Positions 53,201 to 61,180 of a stretch of 64,000 nucleotides of DNA are shown one piece after another. The stretch spans positions 1-64,000 of the forward strand of contig JAVBLR010000009.1 in NCBI GenBank assembly GCA_031553395.1, read 5' to 3'. The translations under genes were made by a program, and so were the position numbers. The first letter of the stretch is position 1. Each line of letters begins with the position of its first letter. This DNA is from WRGA01 sp031553395. GTDB lineage: Bacteria > Bacteroidota > Bacteroidia > Bacteroidales > WRGA01. The notes beneath the pieces were generated by a model. That model was not told where the DNA came from. It worked only from the letters and a program-made list of their open reading frames with translations, and did not search any database.

Positions 53201-55847
53201 GTTTTCCATCAGGGCTAAGCGTAATAATATCAAACGTGTGGTTTTTATCTGTTTCGAGATAATCGTTTTCTTTTTGATTCAGATTAATACCAACATAAGA
53301 ACTAAACGGCGAAAACGGAACCGATTGCGTATAAATGCTTGCATCGCCGCCTTGCTCGAAAACTCGGCAAATAATATTCGCCTGTAACATTCCCGGAGCA
53401 TTTTTGGCATCAGGAACTTTCATGTCGAAATACGCATTGCCCCCTTCATTCAGTTTTCCTTCGAATAATTGAGTTTGATTCGTTACAAAATTAGTCGCAG
53501 GATTATTGAATATATAATTGTCATATCCCTTAAATTGTGTCGAAACTTTAGATAACGACATTTCTACTTTAGTTTTCAGATTCCGGGCAGTTGCTCCCGT
53601 TAACCACGATGAGGTAAGTGTTACGGGAATATTTCCTTTGTATGCATCAATTCGTCCCGGAAGTTGAAGATTTATTTTCAACCGGTTGGGTTTTACGGTT
53701 TCTATCCGCAACGATTTATGGAAAGTTGCACCTCCGACTTTTACATATGCATTCCATAATCCGGTTGGGTCTTCTTGTTTCGTATTGATGTCGAATGTAT
53801 AAAAACCATTTAACCCTTTGGTTGATATTTGCTTAGCGTAAAATTGCCCTTGCGGATTATAAATTTCTATGGCAACCGGATGGTCATCGGGAATCTTTTT
53901 ATGCTTATCCTCCATGATAAATCCGATATGCAGTGTATCCCCAGGACGCCAAACGCCTCTTTCTCCATAAACAAATCCTTTCAAGCCTTTTTTGATTTCT
54001 TTTCCGCCAACATCGAAACGGCTCAACGATTTTTCTTCTCCTTCAACTAATTTCAAATATGTTTTTTGATGATTTGATTCTGCAACAATTACAAATGGTT
54101 TTCCTTTCGATTCAATAACTGCAAATCCGTTTCCATCGGTTTTTGCAGTTCCGATAACTTGCAATTGGAAATTATAGACTTTCAGTTCGGCATTCGTTAT
54201 CGGTTCTGTAGTCAATATGTCATTTACCGCAACCCAAAGCCGGTTATCGGAACTTCCTTTTACAATAATTCCAATATTCGAAGCAAGTACATTACACATT
54301 GCTTTTTTGTCGGAAGTCATGTAATAAGAAGGTTTGCATGGATCATCCACTTCTTCCCAATTGTAAACAGACCAATCGATATTACTGCTGTCGTAATATG
54401 CTTCGGGCTCATCCCATTCTTCCTCTTCGTCATTGAAATTATCGGAAATGATTTTGGTTAATTCCTGCGTTTTTGCCAATTTTTGTCGCTGTTCTTTTCC
54501 CGAACAAGGATAAAGTGAAAATTCTTGTTTAAAAGACAATTCGATTCGATAAATAGCTCCCGGTTCTTGTTTGATAATATTCGCCAAATCGATATGATAA
54601 TCATCCCATGTATACAGCTTTTTAGTCGGGTCATTATCCAATTGGAATGTCCCCATATAAACCAATCTACCCGAACGCCTTAATTCATTCGAACCATCAA
54701 GTCCGTTTGTTTGCATAAACATCAATACATTGCTCTCAAAGATGCGGATAATTTTTACGTCAACAGCTGATAAATTAACTGCACGGAAAGGCAAAATCAG
54801 ATTTTTTGAATCAGGTAAAATACTGCCCGAATAAGGCATTTCAACCTGAGGCTTCAATGATTCTACTGCCAATGAAATTACTGACGAAGAACTTAACGAA
54901 TTTCCTTTTGTATTTTTAACTCCTTTATCTATTTGAACAGTAAGTGTACTTACATTCGCTTGTTCGAAGAAGACATTTACTTTATTTCCTTCAACCTGAT
55001 ATACATACGAGTTGATTTCGGGTATGGAAATTAATCCGCGTAAATCCTGAGATTGAGAAACCGGGTCGGAAAAAACAACCTGAATTCCATTTTCGGGCTG
55101 ACTGATTGGCTTTGCTGAGATGTAACGAAATGGTTCCAATGCCGGAATTTCAACTTCAATATCCAATGATTTATCTATTCCGATTTCTTTCCCATTTCCT
55201 TTGATTATTAATTTTTTATCTTCATTTGTTCGTTCGATATGTTCAATGGAAAATTTATAGGATTTATTATCCGCAGCCGGATTTATTTGCATTGTTTGTG
55301 ATTTTAAACCTATTTTGGCGGATAGTAACTTTTTAACATCATCCAACGAAATATTATCGCAAAAACGTATTTCTCCGTTTACCGCACACATATTCGGATT
55401 GTCGGCAGAAATAGCACATTCATCAGCTTCAAGAGCAAAATTCTGCTCGATTACCCGAAATGAAAAATCGAATGTTTTTAGTTTCTTTTCAACTTCGATA
55501 ATTTTATTCAACTTGAATTCAGCATTATACAATTTCCCTTGTACTAATTGACCCGAATCGGGAACAAACTCAATGGTTTTATTATTAATCCAATATGCTT
55601 TTCCCTTTAAAGATGGATTGAAATCGAATAACTTATCCTTTACTTCGGCATATAATTCGACAGAAGGTTGTTCCTGAGTCAGTTCGATACGAATGGTTGA
55701 ACCGGTAGAAACCAATCCACCCGTATAGGCATTAATATAAGGAGCAAATTCGATGGATGGCGTGATGTCTTTATTTTGCTTGCAAGAAGAAAAAAAACAT
55801 ACTAAAATGATTGCTAAAAAACCGATGGGAGAAAGTACTTTTTTCAT
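50268..55847 (-). CDS. Bacterial alpha-2-macroglobulin lipoprotein
   Basis: This is a 1859-aa periplasmic protease inhibitor of the YfhM type. The start at 55847 gives a lipoprotein signal with the lipobox FFSSCKQ. It is made of repeated beta-sandwich (MG) domains, followed by an alpha/alpha-toroid thioester domain with the thioester motif C1402-S-E-Q (HDCSEQLTS), which fits CxEQ and is therefore probably active in covalent trapping of proteases. It is paired with pbpC, the usual partner. The promoter-like element CAAATCTA (TAGATTTG on the minus strand) is at 55887-55894. Its start shares a divergent 330-bp region with the small secreted protein gene. Confidence 0.95.
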   Translation of the reverse strand: MKKVLSPIGFLAIILVCFFSSCKQNKDITPSIEFAPYINAYTGGLVSTGSTIRIELTQEQPSVELYAEVKDKLFDFNPSLKGKAYWINNKTIEFVPDSGQLVQGKLYNAEFKLNKIIEVEKKLKTFDFSFRVIEQNFALEADECAISADNPNMCAVNGEIRFCDNISLDDVKKLLSAKIGLKSQTMQINPAADNKSYKFSIEHIERTNEDKKLIIKGNGKEIGIDKSLDIEVEIPALEPFRYISAKPISQPENGIQVVFSDPVSQSQDLRGLISIPEINSYVYQVEGNKVNVFFEQANVSTLTVQIDKGVKNTKGNSLSSSSVISLAVESLKPQVEMPYSGSILPDSKNLILPFRAVNLSAVDVKIIRIFESNVLMFMQTNGLDGSNELRRSGRLVYMGTFQLDNDPTKKLYTWDDYHIDLANIIKQEPGAIYRIELSFKQEFSLYPCSGKEQRQKLAKTQELTKIISDNFNDEEEEWDEPEAYYDSSNIDWSVYNWEEVDDPCKPSYYMTSDKKAMCNVLASNIGIIVKGSSDNRLWVAVNDILTTEPITNAELKVYNFQLQVIGTAKTDGNGFAVIESKGKPFVIVAESNHQKTYLKLVEGEEKSLSRFDVGGKEIKKGLKGFVYGERGVWRPGDTLHIGFIMEDKHKKIPDDHPVAIEIYNPQGQFYAKQISTKGLNGFYTFDINTKQEDPTGLWNAYVKVGGATFHKSLRIETVKPNRLKINLQLPGRIDAYKGNIPVTLTSSWLTGATARNLKTKVEMSLSKVSTQFKGYDNYIFNNPATNFVTNQTQLFEGKLNEGGNAYFDMKVPDAKNAPGMLQANIICRVFEQGGDASIYTQSVPFSPFSSYVGINLNQKENDYLETDKNHTFDIITLSPDGKPTNRQNLDYKIYKLSWSWWWENSGESFESYVNSTSVKPVDEGKLNTSNGKGKINFRINYPDWGRYLIYVKDTESGHATGGIAYVDWPDWRGRSQKSDPNGITMLSFSTDKKSYEVGEEVTVIVPAASNGKALLALENGSTVLKREWINVKEGEDTKYVFKVTEDMAPNFYVHISLLQPHAQTVNNLPIRMYGVVSVSVTNKNSQLSPQITMPDVLRPETEFTVKVNEKNGKPMTYTLAIVDDGLLDLTNFKTPNPWNEFYSHEALGIKTWDMYDYVIGAFGGKCSSLFSVGGDEMLKQGNEKANRFKPVVKFIGPFVLKKGATETHKITLPMYVGSVRVMVVAGQDGAYGNAEKTVPVRTPLMVLSTLPRVISTGEEILLPVNVFAMENNVKNATIKVETSGKLQLTDGNTKSVSFAKPGDEMVFFKLKSGSKTGKETVKITATGNGNNATETIEIDVRNPNPPVINIEEKLLSAGSSGEFSYQLGERSDDNWVNLEVSRIPSVDISRRFDFLYDYQHDCSEQLTSKAFPLLYVSQFKDVSEKESESIKQNIREAIKKLYGRQLPNGGFVYWPGQADANEWITSYAGKFLIEAQQKGFEINQGVLNKWKDFQRRAAQNWSPSYKTESRYSYNQYDLQQAYRLYTLALAGSAELGAMNRMKEMKDLSVQAKWRLAATYAINGKTKAANELIWNAQTSVQPYSLSNFTYGSSYRDDAMILETMVLMGNMQNAIKQAKVVSQNLSSESYFSTQSTAFALVAMGHLAEKTAKGFIDFEWTLNGKAQNAIKSAKAVYQISVPINVLEGKITLRNKGQGDLFVSLVSKTQPVNDTLPEVANNLKLDISYTDLSGNSINIYNLNQGTDFNAVVKISNISGTTDYTDLALTHIVPSGWEIFNERMLFQNEEGTTTTSTPNYIYRDIRDDRVLTYFDLGRSQSKTFTIRLQAAYIGSFVLPAIQCEAMYDTQAQARTRAGRVNVGN

Positions 55848-55886
55848 GGCAAAGGGAGATTTAGTTACAAGTGCTCTTATTAAATA

Positions 55887-55894
55887 CAAATCTA
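55887..55894 (-). promoter_or_regulatory. -7 element of the alpha-2-macroglobulin gene
   Basis: TAGATTTG on the minus strand fits TAnnTTTG, 39 bp before the start. Confidence 0.45.
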
Positions 55895-55943
55895 AGAAAA
55901 TATTATCTATTTATTTATATCTAATTTTAAAAACAAGTCTTGT

Positions 55944-55986
55944 AAGTGTGGAAAAATGTGTAGAAAAAATCTACACATTCACACTT
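55944..55986. promoter_or_regulatory. Inverted repeat, candidate enhancer site for the sigma-54 activator
   Basis: A perfect 10-bp dyad AATGTGTAGA (55955-55964) with TCTACACATT (55970-55979) around AAAAA is extended by AAGTGTG and CACACTT outside. Its centre lies about 154 bp before the predicted sigma-54 start near 56121, a usual enhancer distance. It could instead be only a hairpin between divergent genes. Confidence 0.45.
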
Positions 55987-56093
55987 AATTCCACAACTAT
56001 AAAATACATATTTTATTATATTGTTATTTTAATTAGTAGTATAAATGCTTAATTATAAGGTGTTTATTTTATTAAAAGAAACAATATAATTTT

Positions 56094-56110
56094 TTGGCAC
56101 GATAATCGCA
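56094..56110 (+). promoter_or_regulatory. Sigma-54 (-24/-12) promoter of the small secreted protein gene
   Basis: TTGGCACGATAATCGCA matches YTGGCACGNNNNTTGCW at 12 of 13 defined positions; the only deviation is C for T in the -12 box. GG and GC are 12 bases apart as required. The gene starts 68 bp downstream of the box. Confidence 0.7.
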
Positions 56111-56177
56111 TTTATTAATAATGTAATTGTAAACATCATTTCAATCTTGATAAATCCGTTAAAAACAAAAGAAAATT

Positions 56178-56411
56178 ATGAAAAAGCTATTTTTTGCAAT
56201 CGCTATTTTTGCTTGTACTGCAGTTTTTGCAGTTAATGCACAAGACGAACAACCACAAAGTGGTTCTGAAAACCAAGAGGTTAAAACAGAAAAAATTGAA
56301 CAACCTGCAACTGCAGTAAGTGATTCTACTTCAGTTGTTACAGAACAAAAAGCAGAAGTTGTTAAAGAAGCTGCTGAAACAGCAACCTCTACAGAATCTG
56401 TAGAACAATAA
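56178..56411 (+). CDS. Small secreted Glu/Thr/Ser/Val-rich protein
   Basis: The 77-aa product has a clear signal peptide (MKKLFFAIAIFACTAVFAVNA, cut near residue 21) and a mature part of about 56 residues that is almost entirely Gln, Glu, Ser, Thr, Val, Ala and Lys, without cysteine or aromatic residues. It is therefore probably disordered and periplasmic or secreted. I recognise no family. It is preceded by a sigma-54 promoter, followed by a strong terminator at 56453-56479, and lies 177 bp before a sigma-54 response regulator gene. That suggests it is the regulator's target, possibly expressed strongly under envelope or nutrient stress. An overlapping antisense frame is a shadow. Confidence 0.7.
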   Translation: MKKLFFAIAIFACTAVFAVNAQDEQPQSGSENQEVKTEKIEQPATAVSDSTSVVTEQKAEVVKEAAETATSTESVEQ

Positions 56412-56452
56412 ACTTTTGATGCATAACACAAAAAAAGTTTAAATTTAAGGGG

Positions 56453-56485
56453 AATAAGAGGCCGTTGAGGTCTCTTATTTTTTTA
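56453..56485 (+). terminator. Terminator of the small secreted protein gene
   Basis: AATAAGAGGCC pairs with GGTCTCTTATT (one mismatch), followed by a T-run. Confidence 0.85.
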
Positions 56486-56564
56486 TGTATTTAAGCGATT
56501 ACTTTTAACAACTTCTAACTACTTCATTAAGTATTTATTTTTTTCGAGATTTGCATAAATTCAA

Positions 56565-56572
56565 TACCTTTG
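56565..56572 (+). promoter_or_regulatory. -7 element of the sigma-54 response regulator gene
   Basis: TACCTTTG matches TAnnTTTG, 16 bp before the start, so the regulator has a housekeeping-type promoter separate from the sigma-54 one. Confidence 0.55.
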
Positions 56573-56588
56573 TAGAACGAATAAGTAT

Positions 56589-57932
56589 ATGAAATTTATG
56601 CCATTTATTCTTATTTTGGAGGATGACCTTACTTTTTCTGTGATGCTATCTACTTGGCTCGGGAAAAAAGGTTTTAATGTATCAACTGTTTCAACAGTTT
56701 CCGATGCAAAGAATAAAATTAAACAAACTACTTTTGATATAATTTTATCCGATTTCAGGCTACCCGATGGCACCGGACTGAATTTATTAGAATGGATAAC
56801 GGATAAAAAAATAGCTGTTCCTGTTATTATGATGACAAGTTATGCCGATATACAAACGGCTGTACAGTCAATTAAATCAGGAGCTTCGGACTATGTTGCC
56901 AAACCGGTAAATCCGGACGAACTTTTGGGTAAAATCAATGATATAATAAAAGTTCCAATTTCTTCTTCTCATAAAGCAAAACAAAATACAGAACAATCTT
57001 CCGGCAATCTTTATCTCGAAGGACAGAGCCTTGTTGCAAAACAATTGTATGAACATGTAAGTTTGGTTGCTCCTACCGATATGTCTGTATTAATCACAGG
57101 TGCCAGCGGAACCGGAAAAGAATATATTGCTCGCCGTATTCATCAGTTAAGTAAGCGTAATCAATTTCCTTTTATTGCTATAGATTGTGGATCAATACCA
57201 AAGGAATTAGCAGCTTCCGAGTTTTTTGGACATATAAAGGGTTCGTTTACCGGAGCCATAAATAACAAAACCGGTGCTTTTGTTGCCGGAAATGGTGGTA
57301 CTATTTTTTTAGATGAAATTGGAAATCTTTCTTATGAAGTTCAAGTTCAATTACTTCGGGCAATTCAGGAACGAAAGGTTCGGCCAATAGGAGATAATCA
57401 GGAAATTGATATTAATGTTCGGTTAATATCCGCTACAAATGAGGACTTACATCAAGCTATTGAAAATAAAAGTTTCAGGGAGGATCTTTATCATCGTATC
57501 AATGAATTTACAATTCATATTCCTGATTTAAAAGACAGAAGAGAAGATCTTTTATTGTTTGCTAATCATTTTCTCGATTTAGCCAATCGTGAATTACAAA
57601 AAAATATTGTTGGATTTGATGCTGAAACAACCAATCTATTCCAGTCTTATTCATGGCCGGGAAATTTAAGGCAAATGAAAAATACAATAAGATATGCTAC
57701 GTTATTGGCTTCCGGAAATTATATCACATTAAATGAACTTCCCAAGGAACTTATTGAAGTAAAAAATTTACCTCAAACTCCGGTTACTCAACTGAAAGAT
57801 AAAACAACAGAACGTTTACTTATCATAAAAGCGCTCGAGGAAGCTGGTAACAACAAAGCAAAAGCAGCCCGGTTATTAGGCATCGATCGTAAAACTTTAT
57901 ATAATAAATTGAAAGCTTTTGGCTTAGATTAA
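56589..57932 (+). CDS. Sigma-54-dependent response regulator (NtrC family)
   Basis: The 447-aa protein activates RpoN promoters after phosphorylation. The receiver domain (5-120) has the acidic pocket ED at 11-12, the phosphoacceptor D55 (LSDFRLPDG), MTSY and K105 (AKPV). The AAA+ domain has Walker A GASGTGKE at 171-178, the sigma-54 contact loop GSFTGA at 218-223 (usually GAFTGA) and Walker B IFLDE. A Fis-type helix-turn-helix ends the protein (AGNNKAKAARLLGIDRKTLYNKLKAF). No sensor kinase gene is in the window, so the partner is elsewhere or the gene is an orphan. The nearest sigma-54 promoter is in front of the upstream small secreted protein gene. Confidence 0.94.
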   Translation: MKFMPFILILEDDLTFSVMLSTWLGKKGFNVSTVSTVSDAKNKIKQTTFDIILSDFRLPDGTGLNLLEWITDKKIAVPVIMMTSYADIQTAVQSIKSGASDYVAKPVNPDELLGKINDIIKVPISSSHKAKQNTEQSSGNLYLEGQSLVAKQLYEHVSLVAPTDMSVLITGASGTGKEYIARRIHQLSKRNQFPFIAIDCGSIPKELAASEFFGHIKGSFTGAINNKTGAFVAGNGGTIFLDEIGNLSYEVQVQLLRAIQERKVRPIGDNQEIDINVRLISATNEDLHQAIENKSFREDLYHRINEFTIHIPDLKDRREDLLLFANHFLDLANRELQKNIVGFDAETTNLFQSYSWPGNLRQMKNTIRYATLLASGNYITLNELPKELIEVKNLPQTPVTQLKDKTTERLLIIKALEEAGNNKAKAARLLGIDRKTLYNKLKAFGLD

Positions 57933-58050
57933 TATAGGTGTACTCAATTTATCGCAGATTAATATTCACTACCTTCAAATTAGGCAAAATCAGTACTGGT
58001 ATCCATCAAAAACAGTGATTCTTTTCTTTTACTTTTGTCTTGACACAATA

Positions 58051-58405
58051 TGTAACAAAAAGTCAAGGCTAAGCTTCACCATGACGGGTGCCCCGCCTGT
58101 GAAGCAAAGGCCATTAGCGGGTATCCTATCAAAAATGATTTCCAAAATTAGATAATAAATGAGTAATTGCAATTAAATGAGTTCTTTACAGATAATTAAC
58201 CAAAATTATCATCGATAAGAAACCCGTCTTCGGCCTTAGCTTTGCAGGCGGGGTACCCATCGTGGTGAAGTGTGCGAAGTACAACGCATTGTTCGAGGTC
58301 CCTGAAGGGGACAAGTTTATGCGGTGTACCGCACGCAAGCCGCGGATGGGTCGCCGAAAAGCGTAGCCTTGATTTTTTCGTTCTTTTTTATCAAGAAAAA
58401 AGAAC
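58051..58405. repeat. Large imperfect palindromic element with multiple hairpins
   Basis: Arms of 39 bp at 58074-58112 and 58232-58270 are inverted repeats with 33 of 39 bases matching, and the match continues patchily inwards. Outer words TCAAGGCTA (from 58063) and TAGCCTTGA (58364) also pair. The right part has small hairpins (GCGGTGTACCGC, GTCCCTGAAGGGGAC) and ends in a hairpin with a T-run (58380-58405). It is clearly more GC-rich than its surroundings. A 77-aa minus-strand frame across it is a repeat artefact, not a gene. The rest of 57933-58501 shows nothing else. Confidence 0.75.
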
Positions 58406-58501
58406 AAAGAAGAATGCACAAATATTGAATTTGGCTGATTTGTAGTTTAAAAGTATTGGTAAGAAAAGCGACAAATTAAAATGTACCCAATAACATCTCA
58501 T

Positions 58502-59131
58502 CTACTTACCATTAGCACAACTTGAAATATATTTTTGCATCAACCAATATATAATAGTTGTACCTGCTACTCCAATAATCATTCCTGTATATACGTCTGT
58601 AACAAAATGCTGGGATAAATACATGCGTGCATATCCAACCGATAACGCAGCAAATGCAAAAAGGAAATGCCAACGTTTATGAGAAAATGTTAAAGCAAAA
58701 AAAGTAAAAATTGCAAATGCAGATGATGTATGTCCCGAAGGAAAACTTTCGGTTTTTAATTGTTCTACCCCGTTTATTAACCGAAGATTTGCAATATCTT
58801 CAAAATGTAAAACCGGCCGTAGAGTTCCGGGAAATAAAAGATGTTTTGTAAATTGCGTAATTAACATTACAACGACAAAACAAATTAATGCTTGCAATGC
58901 CGTTTTCCAACCTTTTTTTATCCATAAAAAGGCAAGTGAAACAATACAAAACCAAAGAGTTCCCATTTGGTCGATTGTAAGAAAAAATTGATCCCAAAAC
59001 GTAGCATAATGAGCATTTATCCAAAGTGTTACTTCATCTTTTGAAAAAGAGAATAATACAAATGCTCCAACAATAATGAATAATAACACTGTTGAATAAT
59101 AACAACTATTTTTACAGAAAAGTCTTATCAT
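58502..59131 (-). CDS. PAP2-family phosphatase
   Basis: The 209-aa membrane protein is a PAP2-type phosphatase acting on lipid phosphates, such as phosphatidic acid, phosphatidylglycerol phosphate or undecaprenyl pyrophosphate. The three-part motif is visible: KxxxxxxRP-like segment around KHLLFPGTLRP, then the catalytic PSGHTSS (FPSGHTSSAFA) and finally the ARMYLSQHFVTDV segment with its catalytic His and Asp. About five to six membrane spans are present. Recycling of the bactoprenol carrier is a common role, but the substrate is not shown by sequence. It is divergent from lepA. Confidence 0.9.
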   Translation of the reverse strand: MIRLFCKNSCYYSTVLLFIIVGAFVLFSFSKDEVTLWINAHYATFWDQFFLTIDQMGTLWFCIVSLAFLWIKKGWKTALQALICFVVVMLITQFTKHLLFPGTLRPVLHFEDIANLRLINGVEQLKTESFPSGHTSSAFAIFTFFALTFSHKRWHFLFAFAALSVGYARMYLSQHFVTDVYTGMIIGVAGTTIIYWLMQKYISSCANGK

Positions 59132-59238
59132 AACAAAAATTTCTACAAACTTAGGAATTCTTTTGCCTTAGCAGATGCTTTTAATTTATTTTGTTAATTC
59201 ATTCGCAAAAAACTCTTTTAGGAATAAATGAAAATCAG

Positions 59239-59246
59239 TACCTTTG
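59239..59246 (+). promoter_or_regulatory. -7 element upstream of lepA
   Basis: TACCTTTG matches TAnnTTTG, 69 bp before lepA. Confidence 0.5.
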
Positions 59247-59315
59247 CATCCTAATTTATTCAAAATAAAAATCTTTCTGCTTTGAGGGCAGAATCTTATA
59301 CTTCACAAATAATAG

Positions 59316-61100
59316 ATGGAGCACATTCGTAATTTTTGTATCATTGCTCATATTGATCACGGCAAAAGCACTTTAGCCGACCGTTTATTGGAATTTACCA
59401 AAACTGTAGACGTAATTACTGAAAATCAGGTTTTGGATAGTATGGATTTGGAAAAAGAACGTGGAATTACCATTAAAAGCCATGCTATCCAAATGCAATA
59501 TCCCTATGATGGTAAAAATTACATTCTCAATCTGATTGATACTCCCGGACACGTAGATTTTTCGTATGAAGTTTCCCGTTCGATCGCTGCTTGCGAAGGT
59601 GCATTACTTATTGTAGATGCCTCGCAAGGGATTCAGGCGCAGACTATTGCTAATTTATATATGGCGATTGAGCATGATTTGGAAATTATTCCTGTTTTAA
59701 ATAAAATAGACCTTCCCGGAGCAATGCCGGATGAAGTTGAAGACCAGATTGTCAAATTATTGGGAGTTCCAAGGGAAAGTATTATCCGGGCAAGTGGAAA
59801 AACAGGCGAAGGTGTTGAAAATATTCTTGAGGCAATTATCAATAGGGTTCCTGTACCAAAAGGAAGTCCGGAAGCTCCGTTGCAATGCTTGATTTTTGAT
59901 TCTGTTTTTAATCCATTCCGTGGAATTATTGCTTATTTCAAAATTGTAAATGGAACCATTCGCAAAGGAGAGCGGGTAAAATTTGTTGCTACGGGAAAAG
60001 AATACGATGCTGATGAAATCGGTGTATTAAAACTAAATATGCTTCCTCGCGAAGAAATGAGTTGTGGGGATGTGGGATATATTATTTCCGGCATTAAAAC
60101 TTCGAAGGAAGTAAAGGTCGGAGATACGATTACTCATGTTGCTCGTCCTTGTGATAAGGCAATTGACGGATTTGAGGAAGTAAAACCGATGGTTTTCGCT
60201 GGAGTTTACCCGATTGATAGCGAGGATTTTGAAGATTTGCGTTCATCGCTCGAAAAATTGCAATTGAATGATGCTTCGCTTACTTTTCAACCTGAAAGTT
60301 CGGTTGCTCTAGGATTTGGATTCCGTTGCGGATTTTTGGGATTATTGCACATGGAAATCATTCAGGAACGTCTCGATAGGGAATTTGACATGGATGTTAT
60401 CACAACTGTTCCAAACGTTTCTTACCGCGTGTATGATAAAAAAGGAAATATGTCGGAAGTGCATAATCCATCCGGACTTCCTGATATTACGTTGATTGAG
60501 AAAATAGAAGAACCTTACATCAGGGCTTCGGTCATTACTACAACAAATTTCATAGGCGCTATCATGTCACTTTGTTTAGGAAAACGGGGCGAATTGATTA
60601 AGCAGGAATATATCTCGGAAGACAGGGTTGAAATTATTTACGACATTCCGTTGGGTGAAATTGTAATTGATTTTTACGATAGATTGAAAAGTATTTCAAA
60701 AGGATATGCTTCATTTGATTATCATTTGCATGATTATCGTCCGTCAAAATTGATAAAATTAGATATTTTATTAAATGGAGAATCGGTTGATGCACTTTCT
60801 ACACTTACTCATGTGGATAATGCAGTTAGCTTAGGCCGTCGTATGTGTGAAAAGTTGAAGGAGTTAATTCCCCGTCAGCAATTCGATATTGCCATTCAGG
60901 CTGCTATCGGAGCAAAAATTATTGCCCGCGAAACGATAAAAGCTGTACGGAAAGATGTTACAGCCAAATGTTATGGTGGTGATATCAGCCGTAAACGTAA
61001 ACTGCTTGAAAAACAAAAGAAAGGTAAAAAACGGATGAAACAAATCGGTTCCGTAGAAGTACCTCAAAAAGCATTTTTAGCAGTACTGAAACTGGATTAA
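59316..61100 (+). CDS. lepA: Elongation factor 4 (LepA)
   Basis: LepA is a ribosome-binding GTPase related to EF-G; it is thought to back-translocate stalled ribosomes or assist 30S assembly. G1 is AHIDHGKST at residues 9-17, followed by G2 (ERGITIKS), G3 (DTPGHVDF) and G4 (NKID). Family-specific domains follow, ending in the LepA C-terminal domain with KCYGGDISRKRKLLEKQKKGKKRM. The length of 594 aa is normal. A 3'-5' exonuclease gene follows after an AT-rich simple-word palindrome. Confidence 0.97.
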   Translation: MEHIRNFCIIAHIDHGKSTLADRLLEFTKTVDVITENQVLDSMDLEKERGITIKSHAIQMQYPYDGKNYILNLIDTPGHVDFSYEVSRSIAACEGALLIVDASQGIQAQTIANLYMAIEHDLEIIPVLNKIDLPGAMPDEVEDQIVKLLGVPRESIIRASGKTGEGVENILEAIINRVPVPKGSPEAPLQCLIFDSVFNPFRGIIAYFKIVNGTIRKGERVKFVATGKEYDADEIGVLKLNMLPREEMSCGDVGYIISGIKTSKEVKVGDTITHVARPCDKAIDGFEEVKPMVFAGVYPIDSEDFEDLRSSLEKLQLNDASLTFQPESSVALGFGFRCGFLGLLHMEIIQERLDREFDMDVITTVPNVSYRVYDKKGNMSEVHNPSGLPDITLIEKIEEPYIRASVITTTNFIGAIMSLCLGKRGELIKQEYISEDRVEIIYDIPLGEIVIDFYDRLKSISKGYASFDYHLHDYRPSKLIKLDILLNGESVDALSTLTHVDNAVSLGRRMCEKLKELIPRQQFDIAIQAAIGAKIIARETIKAVRKDVTAKCYGGDISRKRKLLEKQKKGKKRMKQIGSVEVPQKAFLAVLKLD

Positions 61101-61178
61101 TCGTTTGTTAGTTGTTGGTTATTAGTTATTTGAAAGCCAATAGCCAACACCAATAACTAACAACAAATAACCAAATAG
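61101..61178. repeat. Simple-word hairpin repeat (TTGGTTATTAG type)
   Basis: The left half (TTGTTAGTTGTTGGTTATTAG) and right half (CCAATAACTAACAACAAATAACC) are complementary in the gap between lepA and the exonuclease gene. Its word set matches the AATAACT family at 12172-12265 and 12673-12770. Confidence 0.75.
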
Positions 61179-61180
61179 CG

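Noticed and set aside
55944..55986. The dyad TGTGTAGA/TCTACACA as a DnaA-box cluster or origin
   Set aside because: No TTATCCACA-type boxes are seen and no dnaA, dnaN or gidA gene is nearby.
56159..56431. Antisense frame of 90 aa opposite the small secreted protein
   Set aside because: It is the mirror of a low-complexity coding region, without a promoter or signal of its own.
58186..58419. A 77-aa minus-strand frame (MHSSLFFFLDKKERKNQG...)
   Set aside because: It lies wholly inside the large palindromic element and its translation is what such repeats produce in many genomes; no promoter and no domain.
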